From Bacteroidia bacterium (GTDB lineage Bacteria; Bacteroidota; Bacteroidia; Cytophagales; Cyclobacteriaceae): DNA of 64,000 nt. Numbering within the stretch: position 1 is the first letter of the stretch; each line of letters starts with the position of its first letter. This document shows, piece by piece, positions 51,455 to 59,728 of this stretch. The stretch lies in assembly GCA_030432655.1 (NCBI GenBank), contig JAUILA010000001.1, positions 248,001 to 312,000 of the forward strand, read 5' to 3'. The notes below the pieces were generated by a model that worked only from the letters and a program-made list of their open reading frames with translations, had not been told where the DNA came from and made no database searches. Position numbers and translations under genes: made by a program.

Positions 51455-53830
51455 TTATTCCAAAAGTGTTTCCCGGAATAATTTATAAATACGCCGGTAT
51501 TCGTCTGACCAGCTGGAAGACTCCACAAATCCATGTCCCTCCACCGGAAATACCGCAAACTCCCAGTTCTCCTTTTTTAATTCAATTAACCTTTGTGAGA
51601 GTCGTACTACGTCCTGAAAATGAACATTTGTGTCGACCATGCCGTGCAGGATCAATAGCTGGCCTTCCAGTCCTTCGGCAAAATAAATGGGCGAACTCCT
51701 GGCATACGCGATGCTGTCCTGTGCCGGTGTATTAAGAATTCTGGAAGTGTAGCCATGGTTATAGTGCGCCCAGTCGGTTACCGATCGGAGGGCAGCGCCA
51801 CTGGCGAAGGTTTCCGGTGCGTTGAACATCGCCATCAGGGTTATAAACCCCCCGTATGATCCGCCGTAGATCCCGATTCTGCCGGCATCAATCCCGTGTT
51901 CATTCACCAGGTAAGCTGCCCCGTCTACCTGGTCATCCAGGTCTTTGCCTCCCATGTGCCGGTAAATGGCCGTACGCCAGTCCCTTCCGTAACCTGCACT
52001 GGCACGAAAATCAATGGCCAGTACCGTGTAGCCGTTATCAGCAAGGAAATTATGGAACATATACTCCCGGTAATACGACGGCCACCAGGAGTGAACATTC
52101 TGCAAATACCCTGCACCATGTACAAATATGACGGCTGCCCCATTCTTTTTGCCCGTTGCCGGTTCATACAGACTGGCGGGAACTTCTGCTCCATCCCTTG
52201 CAGTAAAACGTATGATCTCCGGGTCCCGCCAATCGTACGCATTGAATTCATCTGTGGTAGAATTGGTCAGCCGGGTCATTTCTCCTCCTTCTTTGTTTGG
52301 CATGACATACAGTTCCCATGGCTGATTGGAGTAGGAGTAACGGACGGCAAGCATCTTTTCATCCGGTGAAACAGTGACCTCGTGACCACCTTTTCTCGTT
52401 GTAATACGCGTCCTTTTCCCGCCCTTTGCCGGCATATGGTAAAAATGATGTTCGTGCGGACTTACCTCGTTGGTGGTCATGTAAAACTTCTTTTTATCAT
52501 CTGAAAGAGTGGCTTCCAGAACTTCAAAGTTCCCGCTGGTAAGTGCGTCCGTTTTACCTGATTCCACATTAGTGCGGTAAATATGAGCATACCCTGTTTG
52601 TTCTGATTTGAACCAGATATGGTCGTCATCAATCCATTCGAGCGTGCCATTGGCAAACCAGCCGACCTGCGGTCCTCCGATCCAGGCCTCGTCGTGCTGA
52701 TGATCAAGCTGGATAAGGGATCCTGTTTCAAGGTCAAGCCGGGCAATCCATCGGTCTTTACTGTCCTCTGAAGTAATATTTAATACTGCTTTGCCATCCT
52801 GTGAGAATACGGGCATACCTGCAACGACATCCTTGGGTTTATCATAGGTCTCACTGTAGGTGGAGTCCTCCGAAGCATAATCCCGCAGGTATTCTGGCTT
52901 ATTATAAATGCCCTCCAGCGTTTCTGTCGCTATTTCATAGGTAGAATCTGTCTGAAGATTAAGGATATGTGATTCAAAGGTGTTCTGCTCACCGCCGACT
53001 TTGGCCCTGGCATTCAGTTCATTTGTGTAACCCGATTGTGTTACAAAATCAGGCACCATGGTATTTTTATCATCAGCCGGTGTCATGAGACGGTACACCA
53101 CGTAATTCATATCCGGAGAAATGCTGAGACCGGCCAGACGTTTACGTCCCATATATATCGTTTCAGGCCGTTCTGGTGATGCCTGTTCACCCCTGTACTC
53201 CCTGGTTTCAGATTCCATCTGTCGTTTCTTCAGGATATCAAAGTTTGACAACTGATCATTCTCCAGCCACTGATCCTGTTCAGACATTTTTTCATTATTT
53301 TCCTGTCCGGAGCGGAAATCAGTCAGCTGCTTTACACTTCCGGTTGCAATTTCCCAGGAAAAGAGATTGTTATCTGACTGGTAAATAATGTATTTCCCAT
53401 CCCCGGAAAATTCCGGTGATCGTTCCCACGAATTGGTGCTGGTAATCTGGCGGACAGAATAATCAGACATATCCTGCAGGAACAGATCACCGGATTTGTC
53501 ATACGCTTTCCATTTTTTATCGTGAGAATACACTCCGTCGTCGGGTAACTGACGTTGTTCATCAAAAGACAGCTTTGAGATCTCACCATCCGAAATGTCG
53601 GCTCTATAGGTGGATCGAATGGTATCATTATCCGGGTTCCAGCTGAAAAAAATGTGACGGCTGTCGGCCGACCATTCGACGCGCGACGGAAGGTAGCCTA
53701 CGAAATCTTCACCTTGCATGATCTGATCGATAGTCAGTGAAGACTGGTTGGGGCTCTGGGCCAGCAAGGGTGATGAGAAAAAGAACAGATTCAGCACCAA
53801 AAGGTGCTTAAAGGCGGTTTTTAATGACAT
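51455..53830 (-). CDS. S9-family prolyl oligopeptidase-like serine peptidase
   Basis: 791 residues with a signal peptide ending SSPLLAQ. An N-terminal beta-propeller (about 45-520, WD40/PD40-like repeats such as EWSADSRHIFFSWNPDND) gates a C-terminal alpha/beta-hydrolase domain. YGGSYGGFITL supplies the nucleophile Ser, HGMVDTNVHFQD the Asp and VEGHGF the His. Probably a periplasmic dipeptidyl or oligopeptidase, complementing the neighbouring M1 enzyme. Confidence 0.9.
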   Translation of the reverse strand: MSLKTAFKHLLVLNLFFFSSPLLAQSPNQSSLTIDQIMQGEDFVGYLPSRVEWSADSRHIFFSWNPDNDTIRSTYRADISDGEISKLSFDEQRQLPDDGVYSHDKKWKAYDKSGDLFLQDMSDYSVRQITSTNSWERSPEFSGDGKYIIYQSDNNLFSWEIATGSVKQLTDFRSGQENNEKMSEQDQWLENDQLSNFDILKKRQMESETREYRGEQASPERPETIYMGRKRLAGLSISPDMNYVVYRLMTPADDKNTMVPDFVTQSGYTNELNARAKVGGEQNTFESHILNLQTDSTYEIATETLEGIYNKPEYLRDYASEDSTYSETYDKPKDVVAGMPVFSQDGKAVLNITSEDSKDRWIARLDLETGSLIQLDHQHDEAWIGGPQVGWFANGTLEWIDDDHIWFKSEQTGYAHIYRTNVESGKTDALTSGNFEVLEATLSDDKKKFYMTTNEVSPHEHHFYHMPAKGGKRTRITTRKGGHEVTVSPDEKMLAVRYSYSNQPWELYVMPNKEGGEMTRLTNSTTDEFNAYDWRDPEIIRFTARDGAEVPASLYEPATGKKNGAAVIFVHGAGYLQNVHSWWPSYYREYMFHNFLADNGYTVLAIDFRASAGYGRDWRTAIYRHMGGKDLDDQVDGAAYLVNEHGIDAGRIGIYGGSYGGFITLMAMFNAPETFASGAALRSVTDWAHYNHGYTSRILNTPAQDSIAYARSSPIYFAEGLEGQLLILHGMVDTNVHFQDVVRLSQRLIELKKENWEFAVFPVEGHGFVESSSWSDEYRRIYKLFRETLLE

Positions 53831-53906
53831 ATATATTCAATCTTTCTTGAGATGTGAATATAATATCATGGAGAAGATAATCTGTAACCGTATATGTAAT
53901 TATCGG

Positions 53907-54338
53907 TTAATCAGCCTTCGATTCAGCAAACTTTTTGAAGTTGTTAAGAATTGCCTGCCATCCTTCCTGCTGGAGATCAGGAGAATTTTCATTTTCAGGT
54001 TCGAAGGTCTCTTCGATTAGTGTGGCCGATCCCTGTTCTTTAAATTCAACCGCGACCTGACGCCCGTCTTCTAGCATGTAAGTTAGTTTCTCCGGCGGAC
54101 TAACCGTGTCAAATTTTCCGGAAAAATCAAATCCCATGCTTCCGTTCTTAGCCTCCATTCTCCAGGAAAAGGTGCCCCCGGGCGTTAGGTGGCAACTCGC
54201 GGACGGACAGCACCAATCATCTGAAGCGAAATTCCAATTTACGATGTGTTCCGGGGTGGTCCAGAACTCCCAGGCCTTTTGAACAGGTGCATTCACAAGG
54301 GCAGATACCGTGATAGGGGCGTGATTTTTTTCGGACAT
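53907..54338 (-). CDS. AHSA1/SRPBCC-fold protein
   Basis: 143 residues of the START-like AHSA1 family: ITVSALVNAPVQKAWEFWTTPEHIVNW at the start, TPGGTFSWRMEAKNG in the middle and EGWQAILNNFKKFAES as the C-terminal helix. The fold binds hydrophobic ligands. It stands alone, about 76 bases from the S9 gene. Function unknown. Confidence 0.82.
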   Translation of the reverse strand: MSEKNHAPITVSALVNAPVQKAWEFWTTPEHIVNWNFASDDWCCPSASCHLTPGGTFSWRMEAKNGSMGFDFSGKFDTVSPPEKLTYMLEDGRQVAVEFKEQGSATLIEETFEPENENSPDLQQEGWQAILNNFKKFAESKAD

Positions 54339-54425
54339 ATGAGATGGCTTAAATCAGTTTGCAGGTTGCTCAACGGAAATTACCAAATAAATTGAATTCC
54401 ATATTAGTCTTCAAAAAAAGAAGAG

Positions 54426-55586
54426 TTAATTCTCCGGTGAAATAACACGTATGAAGGTCCGGTGGAGTGCTACGGAACTGATTGCGAACAGCAACGGCAG
54501 CAACGGCATAAGAAATCGTCCGTCCCAATCAACAGAAGTGAGACCTACACTTAAAATCTGAATACCTGTGAACGCATAGAAAAACAAACTCAGTCCGCGC
54601 GGAAGGCCTTTCAGGCCCAATATAGTGAATAAGTACAGGGGCAGCAGGAAGGCCAGGTTAAACAGGTTATGTGTGATGGACCAGAAAGGTCGTATGTGAA
54701 GCAGGAAAAAGAACACTTTCATGCTAAAGAGGCGAATCCAATAGGGGAAATTGGCAAGGGCAAAATGCAGGATCCTGAGCAGTGGGGGATACGTTTCAGG
54801 GAGTATACTAAGGTGTTCAGGGACACGAACGAGCAATTGTTCATAACCACCTACCAATGAAACGCCGTAGACAATTTCGCCTAACTGGTAATTTTCCAGG
54901 ACCAGGTAAGTCCTGAGCATGGTATTGAGTAGAAGTGCCGATCCGATAAAGGCGAGAAGGGTGATTATTACGAATACCGGAGGGCGCAGCCTGATCTGTT
55001 TCTGCAGGAAGTAAAGCGTTACGAGGAGAACGGAAAGCAGCATGGCAACTCCTGTGGGTTTTGAGAGTGAAGTCAGGGTGATAAAAAAAAGAGCGGGTAG
55101 AATCAGAATTAGTTCACTACGATCTGCCTTATAGAGTTTCAGAAGGAAATAAAGGCTTATACAAATCGTATTCAGGTAAAAAGACTCACAAAGAATATAG
55201 GAATTCCAGAAACTAATCTCAATAAAGAGCAGGTACATGAGGGCGCTCAGGATGGCTGGGCCCCGTTGACCATGAAGCACGTCTACGGTTAGGTATAGAA
55301 AAACAATGCCTGCCAGACTGTACAGATATTGTGAAAGAATAAGCCAGACGGGGTCATTCCCAAATATATGCTGGATTATAAAAATGAAGAACACATATCC
55401 GACATACCAGAAATTATGTTTGTCCAGATAAAAGCCTTCTGAAAGATTTGACGCGTACTCCAGGTATCTGGCCGAGTCATTTACTATTTTGATTCCGTGG
55501 ATGGAATACACGGTCAGGGAAATGATAATGAAAAGGATAATGATAATGACAAAATCACATGTCCGGGAAGGGATCTGTACTTTCAT
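54426..55586 (-). CDS. GT39/ArnT-like (GT-C fold) integral membrane protein
   Basis: 386 residues with about ten hydrophobic segments. NDSARYLEYASN after the first helix is the position of the catalytic Asp loop in GT-C glycosyltransferases (PMT/ArnT), and FWNSYILCESFYL resembles the next conserved loop. It is thus possibly a dolichyl- or undecaprenyl-phosphate-sugar-dependent glycosyltransferase, but no firm signature is present. It lies 29 bases downstream of the ChaN-like gene. Confidence 0.6.
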   Translation of the reverse strand: MKVQIPSRTCDFVIIIILFIIISLTVYSIHGIKIVNDSARYLEYASNLSEGFYLDKHNFWYVGYVFFIFIIQHIFGNDPVWLILSQYLYSLAGIVFLYLTVDVLHGQRGPAILSALMYLLFIEISFWNSYILCESFYLNTICISLYFLLKLYKADRSELILILPALFFITLTSLSKPTGVAMLLSVLLVTLYFLQKQIRLRPPVFVIITLLAFIGSALLLNTMLRTYLVLENYQLGEIVYGVSLVGGYEQLLVRVPEHLSILPETYPPLLRILHFALANFPYWIRLFSMKVFFFLLHIRPFWSITHNLFNLAFLLPLYLFTILGLKGLPRGLSLFFYAFTGIQILSVGLTSVDWDGRFLMPLLPLLFAISSVALHRTFIRVISPEN

Positions 55587-55615
55587 GTCAGCACCATTAT
55601 TCGCAGTGAAGACAT

Positions 55616-56467
55616 TCAGTAAGTTTTGGTCATATCCTCATCGACACATATGATAAAGTCTGCGAGGTCCTCTGATTCACCTGCCAGTTTGGTGATATTC
55701 GGTTGCTCTACCGTGGTAATGGTCATAATTTTGAGCTCCGGGTTACTGCGTTTCAGGTAGTAAAGTATGCTGCCATAATTATTTGAATGATAGGACCCGT
55801 TATAATGAATGAAGATAGTGCCGGGCTTCAGGTTCCCTGAAATAAACCAGGCCATGGTGGCATCTTTGGAGGCTTGTGCCATGGGCATGGTCGGTGAACT
55901 GTGCTCACCCATCATTTCCATCATTCCTTTGTATTCGGGAAGTTCCGCGTCATAATGGATCGGGAGGGGTGCGATCCATTCCTTTTCTTCCTTGCTGAGA
56001 TCGTTTAAAGCTTCAAAGCCTTCCTTGTAAACCAGGTTGGCGTATCTTCTTGGAATGTTGGTGGCGACGAACGGGTATTCATTCTCCTTTGCGTAATTCA
56101 CGAGAGGGGCATAGTCTGTCTTGTAGTTTTGCCATAGTCTGGCCGTACTGTCAAGTCCGGCAGCGTCTATTTCTCCGGCAAGATAATCATTAAGCTGATC
56201 CTGGTTATCGGCTTCAAACATTTCCGCACCCAGCACAAGCTCATGAGCGGAACCAAGCGACCTGGTCACTTCGAGCTGCAGCCAGTGCGTTATCGGGTTA
56301 TTGTGATATTCTCCAAAAAAAACGACATCGGCTCCCTCCAGTTGCTGCACCATTTTATCATATTTCACTTTTTTGCCTTTGGCCGAATATAATTGATACG
56401 CCTGGTCCTGCCCGTTTGAGGCTGACACAGAAAAAGTTAGCAAAACAACAAGAAGCAATAATCTCAT
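55616..56467 (-). CDS. ChaN-like haem-binding periplasmic protein
   Basis: 283 residues with a signal peptide MRLLLLVVLLTFSVSASNGQ. The ChaN/DUF399 fold is recognised by VVFFGEYHNNPITHWLQLEV and LVLGAEMFEADNQDQLNDYLAGE, with FIHYNGSYHSNNYGSILYYL near the end. ChaN-type lipoproteins bind haem cofacially and are iron-related, though the activity is unproven. The next gene downstream is the GT-C-like protein. Confidence 0.82.
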   Translation of the reverse strand: MRLLLLVVLLTFSVSASNGQDQAYQLYSAKGKKVKYDKMVQQLEGADVVFFGEYHNNPITHWLQLEVTRSLGSAHELVLGAEMFEADNQDQLNDYLAGEIDAAGLDSTARLWQNYKTDYAPLVNYAKENEYPFVATNIPRRYANLVYKEGFEALNDLSKEEKEWIAPLPIHYDAELPEYKGMMEMMGEHSSPTMPMAQASKDATMAWFISGNLKPGTIFIHYNGSYHSNNYGSILYYLKRSNPELKIMTITTVEQPNITKLAGESEDLADFIICVDEDMTKTY

Positions 56468-56503
56468 TACAGTCAGTTTTTTTGTGCGAAAGATAAAAAA
56501 TAA

Positions 56504-57637
56504 TCAAACAAAAGCGGCAACAAGGAAACCAATATAGGTGCCAAGTGCATTTCCCAGGGTTCCAATAATAATGGCGGGAAGGACGAGCTCGTGCCGTTCA
56601 AAATTCTGTGCCAGGGCCATGGCAGTCGTGCTGCCACCAATATTGGCCTGTGAGGCAATCGCTATTTCATCCCAGTCGGAAGGAATGGCTTTGGATGCTG
56701 CCCACATAAACAAGGCATGCACGGTGAAGATAATCAGGACAAAGCCGAGGATGACCATTGCCAGGGTACCGGCCCTGGAGAATGCCCCCAGGTCGCAGAA
56801 GGCACCAATCACAGCCAGGAACAGGAAGACCAGCCATGAGCCAAATTTCTGATTGCCCGGTAGTTGATGGATCATGCGAAACTGCGCGAGCACCAGGGCA
56901 ATGGTCGTTATGATGATGATCATTGGCACCTCTACCCCGAAACGGCTGAAAAAGCCGGCCAGTTCGACTGAAATCCACAGTGCCGCAATGGTGATGAAAA
57001 TCAGGAGGGAAAGGTCTTTTAAAGAGATGGGTTTTGCAGGCTTTTCTGAAGTTGAGACGGGCTTCTTGCGCAGATGTTTTTTTCCTTGAAGGATGCCCGG
57101 TATTGTGATAGTAACAAACATCCAGACTGCAGTTGCGATATTATCCACAGCAATAGCGCTCGTATAGACCAGCCCTTTTTCCACGACATCGTAATGCAGC
57201 GCAACCGCATTGAAATTGATGGATCCGCCGGTGTAGGTTCCGGCCAGCATGCCCGCCAGAGGAGCGTATGCCCCCTCAAAAATACCGGAATCGGGAATAA
57301 TTGAAACGGCCACCACCACACCGGCTGCGGTTCCAGCTGAACCAACCAGGAAGAGAACGAGCATTGGCCATCCGACATTTTTTAGTTCGGTGAGATTGAC
57401 ATCCAGGAGCAGGAGGAAAAGGGCCGCCGGGGCAATGTAATCGAAAATATTATCGTATACCGGGTTGGATGAAGCGGGCAGTAATCCAACGTTGGCCACG
57501 ATGGCACCGAAAATAATGGCCATCAGGGCGGCGCCAAACCTGCGAAACAATTTGTATTTCAGTATCCATTCCGAAAGAAAGACGATGCCGGTAAGTACAG
57601 TGAGAATATATACGGGTGAATTCAGAAAGGCAGGCAT
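56504..57637 (-). CDS. DUF819-family membrane protein
   Basis: 377 residues with about ten membrane helices. MLAGTYTGGSINFNAVA and IASQANIGGSTTAMALAQNF are the paired pore-loop-like signatures of DUF819 (YjcL-type). The internal-repeat architecture resembles secondary carriers, and family members are uncharacterised. Its ATG lies 26 bases from the start chosen for the divergent TonB-C protein. Confidence 0.85.
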   Translation of the reverse strand: MPAFLNSPVYILTVLTGIVFLSEWILKYKLFRRFGAALMAIIFGAIVANVGLLPASSNPVYDNIFDYIAPAALFLLLLDVNLTELKNVGWPMLVLFLVGSAGTAAGVVVAVSIIPDSGIFEGAYAPLAGMLAGTYTGGSINFNAVALHYDVVEKGLVYTSAIAVDNIATAVWMFVTITIPGILQGKKHLRKKPVSTSEKPAKPISLKDLSLLIFITIAALWISVELAGFFSRFGVEVPMIIIITTIALVLAQFRMIHQLPGNQKFGSWLVFLFLAVIGAFCDLGAFSRAGTLAMVILGFVLIIFTVHALFMWAASKAIPSDWDEIAIASQANIGGSTTAMALAQNFERHELVLPAIIIGTLGNALGTYIGFLVAAFV

Positions 57638-57663
57638 TCGTGCAAGATAGTCATTTAACTAAA

Positions 57664-58575
57664 ATGATGCCCCGATTTAATTTTAAGACTGCTATTACTA
57701 TATTTAACGCTGTGAAAAATTTTGTGTTTATCGTCTTACTTATATTATTCCATTTTGCTTCCGGCCAGGAGGTAAAAGTAAAGGTCGTGGATGCTGTATC
57801 GGGAGAAGTGGTTCAGTCGGCCATCATGATTACTGGTCAAGACAGCATTGAAACCGATGAATTTGGTATCATTTCAATTACGGATAAACCATCTGGCGAG
57901 ATCCTTATTAAGAAAGAAGGATACATGCCTGTCAGGTTTATTCTGCCGGAAGGTAGTGGTTTTGTTATACGGCTGGAACCGCAGGACTCGTTTGAAAAAA
58001 CAGATACCCCTTTTATGAAGGGACTATCAAGAAATGGCAAACGGGTTGGTGTCTGGAGTTATTATGACCGGGAAGATGAGCTGACATTGAAAGTCAACCA
58101 TACGACAGGCGAGATACTATATCTGGAAAAGTCGAAAGGCCCATACGTTATAGAGGAAAATGGTTTGTGGATAGAAAAGGAGCTGAAGTCTTATCCACGC
58201 TACCTGGGTTCAGAGTCAGAGTTGTATCACGTGCTGGCCAATAATTTACGATACCCCAAAAGGGCGAGACAGCGGCGAAAGGATGGCACCATTTATTTAG
58301 TATTCGAGGTAAATACTGACGGAATGGCCGGAAAATTTAAGCTCTACAATGATATTGGATTTGGTTGCGGAGAGGAGGTTCTGCGCGCTTTCAGTTTGGT
58401 AACCAATGCCTGGTTGCCAGCAGTTGATGATTCAGGGCTTCATGCATCACGCTTTATTCTCCCTGTAAAGTTTACTATTAGCGGGAAGAAATATAAAAAA
58501 AGTGACAATCCACCGGTTGATCTGCCCATGGCTAATTGGTTAAGTGAGGTGGTAATAACGGCTTTCGGAAATTAA
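57664..58575 (+). CDS. TonB C-terminal-domain protein with CarboxypepD_reg-like N-terminus
   Basis: 303 residues from ATG 57664; a longer frame from 57616 would run into the DUF819 start region. A signal peptide ends FHFASGQ. VKVKVVDAVSGEVVQSAIMI opens a CarboxypepD_reg-like domain, GLSRNGKRVGVWSYYDRED is a MORN/YwqK-like segment, and YPKRARQRRKDGTIYLVFEV to LPVKFTI is a TonB C-terminal domain. It lacks the membrane anchor and proline-rich rod of true TonB, so it is probably a secreted or periplasmic protein reusing the fold. Overlaps the KirBac stop by 4 bases. Confidence 0.75.
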   Translation: MMPRFNFKTAITIFNAVKNFVFIVLLILFHFASGQEVKVKVVDAVSGEVVQSAIMITGQDSIETDEFGIISITDKPSGEILIKKEGYMPVRFILPEGSGFVIRLEPQDSFEKTDTPFMKGLSRNGKRVGVWSYYDREDELTLKVNHTTGEILYLEKSKGPYVIEENGLWIEKELKSYPRYLGSESELYHVLANNLRYPKRARQRRKDGTIYLVFEVNTDGMAGKFKLYNDIGFGCGEEVLRAFSLVTNAWLPAVDDSGLHASRFILPVKFTISGKKYKKSDNPPVDLPMANWLSEVVITAFGN

Positions 58576-59498
58576 ACTTTCCGGTACTTATCCAGCAAAT
58601 CAAAATACAACTCAATATCACCGGAAGGAATAGTATTATACGCCATTTCAAAACGGGCATTCCAGACAATCTCATTCCATTTATAAGAATAGCGACTGTG
58701 GACCACCTGGCTGAATGTATCATCAAACCCTTTGATCATAATCAGAATTTCGGCGTCCATTTCTTTCAGGTCGGAGGCTGATTTTTCAAATAGCGGACTT
58801 TTTTCATCAATAGGATGTACGATAGTCCAGTTTAACGGAAAGAAGATAATCCTGTTGATCTGAAGTTTGAGTTGCTGAAAGTTTCTTTCCAGGATTCCTT
58901 TTCCCTCCTTGTCACGCTGAACGGTCATAAGGAGTACGGTGGCTTCCATTTCCATCAGTGTACTGCGACGCTTATTGGCTATCCGGAAATGAAGAGCCTT
59001 TCCGTCCTTGTGAGGAGCGATCAACGCATTCGTACTGTACATCAGCCTGGCGGAAGGCCGGGAGAATCTTCCGTACAGAATACCCGTGATGATAGCGAAG
59101 CTTATCCAACCGAAAATGGATTCGAATGAAGAGATGACTCCCATGGCGATCCCGACCGGAGCCATAGCTCCGTACCCCACTGTTGTAAATGTCTGGAAAC
59201 TGAAAAAGTAGCATTCCAGCCAGCGGTTGAATCCCATCCAGCCTTCAGCAAACTCCGGAGGTGCGCTCAGGTAATAGATGGTAGCAAAAATGGCATTTAT
59301 AGCCAGGAGATAGAGCACAACAATGCCCAGGAAGCTCGTCCACCCGATCTGGATTAGGTACTGATAGGCATTCCGGCTGCTTGGTGGTAATCCCTTTTTG
59401 ATGACATTAAAGCTGCCATTCTTATTAATGATCCGCTTGGAGTAGGAAGAATACCTGGTTCCGGTTCCGGGATCATTGGTGCGGTTTTGAGAAGCCAT
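58572..59498 (-). CDS. Inward-rectifier-type potassium channel (KirBac)
   Basis: 308 residues from ATG 59498 (the frame extends to GTG 59516). Two membrane helices flank a pore loop with the selectivity filter FTTVGYGAMAP. The C-terminal cytoplasmic Kir domain is recognised by ALHFRIANKRRSTLMEMEATV, LNWTIVHPIDEKSPLF and DDTFSQVVHSRYSY. A tetrameric K+ channel of the inner membrane. Convergent with the TonB-C protein gene, divergent from the giant repeat protein. Confidence 0.92.
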   Translation of the reverse strand: MASQNRTNDPGTGTRYSSYSKRIINKNGSFNVIKKGLPPSSRNAYQYLIQIGWTSFLGIVVLYLLAINAIFATIYYLSAPPEFAEGWMGFNRWLECYFFSFQTFTTVGYGAMAPVGIAMGVISSFESIFGWISFAIITGILYGRFSRPSARLMYSTNALIAPHKDGKALHFRIANKRRSTLMEMEATVLLMTVQRDKEGKGILERNFQQLKLQINRIIFFPLNWTIVHPIDEKSPLFEKSASDLKEMDAEILIMIKGFDDTFSQVVHSRYSYKWNEIVWNARFEMAYNTIPSGDIELYFDLLDKYRKV

Positions 59499-59516
59499 GG
59501 GTGAAAATACATACAC

Positions 59517-59728
59517 AAATCATAAGATGAAAGGGGGCCGGATGTAACTATTCTGGTATTATTCCGGCCAAATTTTACAAAAATATTTGAATACCAGTGC
59601 ATTAGATTAAAATCACTGGATATAGGTATTGGATTTAATAAAGAATCGCCCTAATTTATTTGTTGCTGTCCGGCGGGTAGTATACCCAGTGAAGTTGGTT
59701 GTAAAATCACTATACTAATCCGATTCCC
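59517..59728 (+). other. Structured intergenic leader before the giant surface protein
   Basis: 212 bases without an ORF. CTGGTATT (59553-59560) can pair with AATACCAG (59590-59597), while CCAGTG inside that second arm (59594-59599) can instead pair with CACTGG (59614-59619), so the two hairpins exclude each other. GGCCGGA/TCCGGCC (59536-59542/59563-59569) and GGGTA/TACCC (59675-59687) form further stems. A regulatory leader is possible; no known riboswitch class is recognised. Confidence 0.3.
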
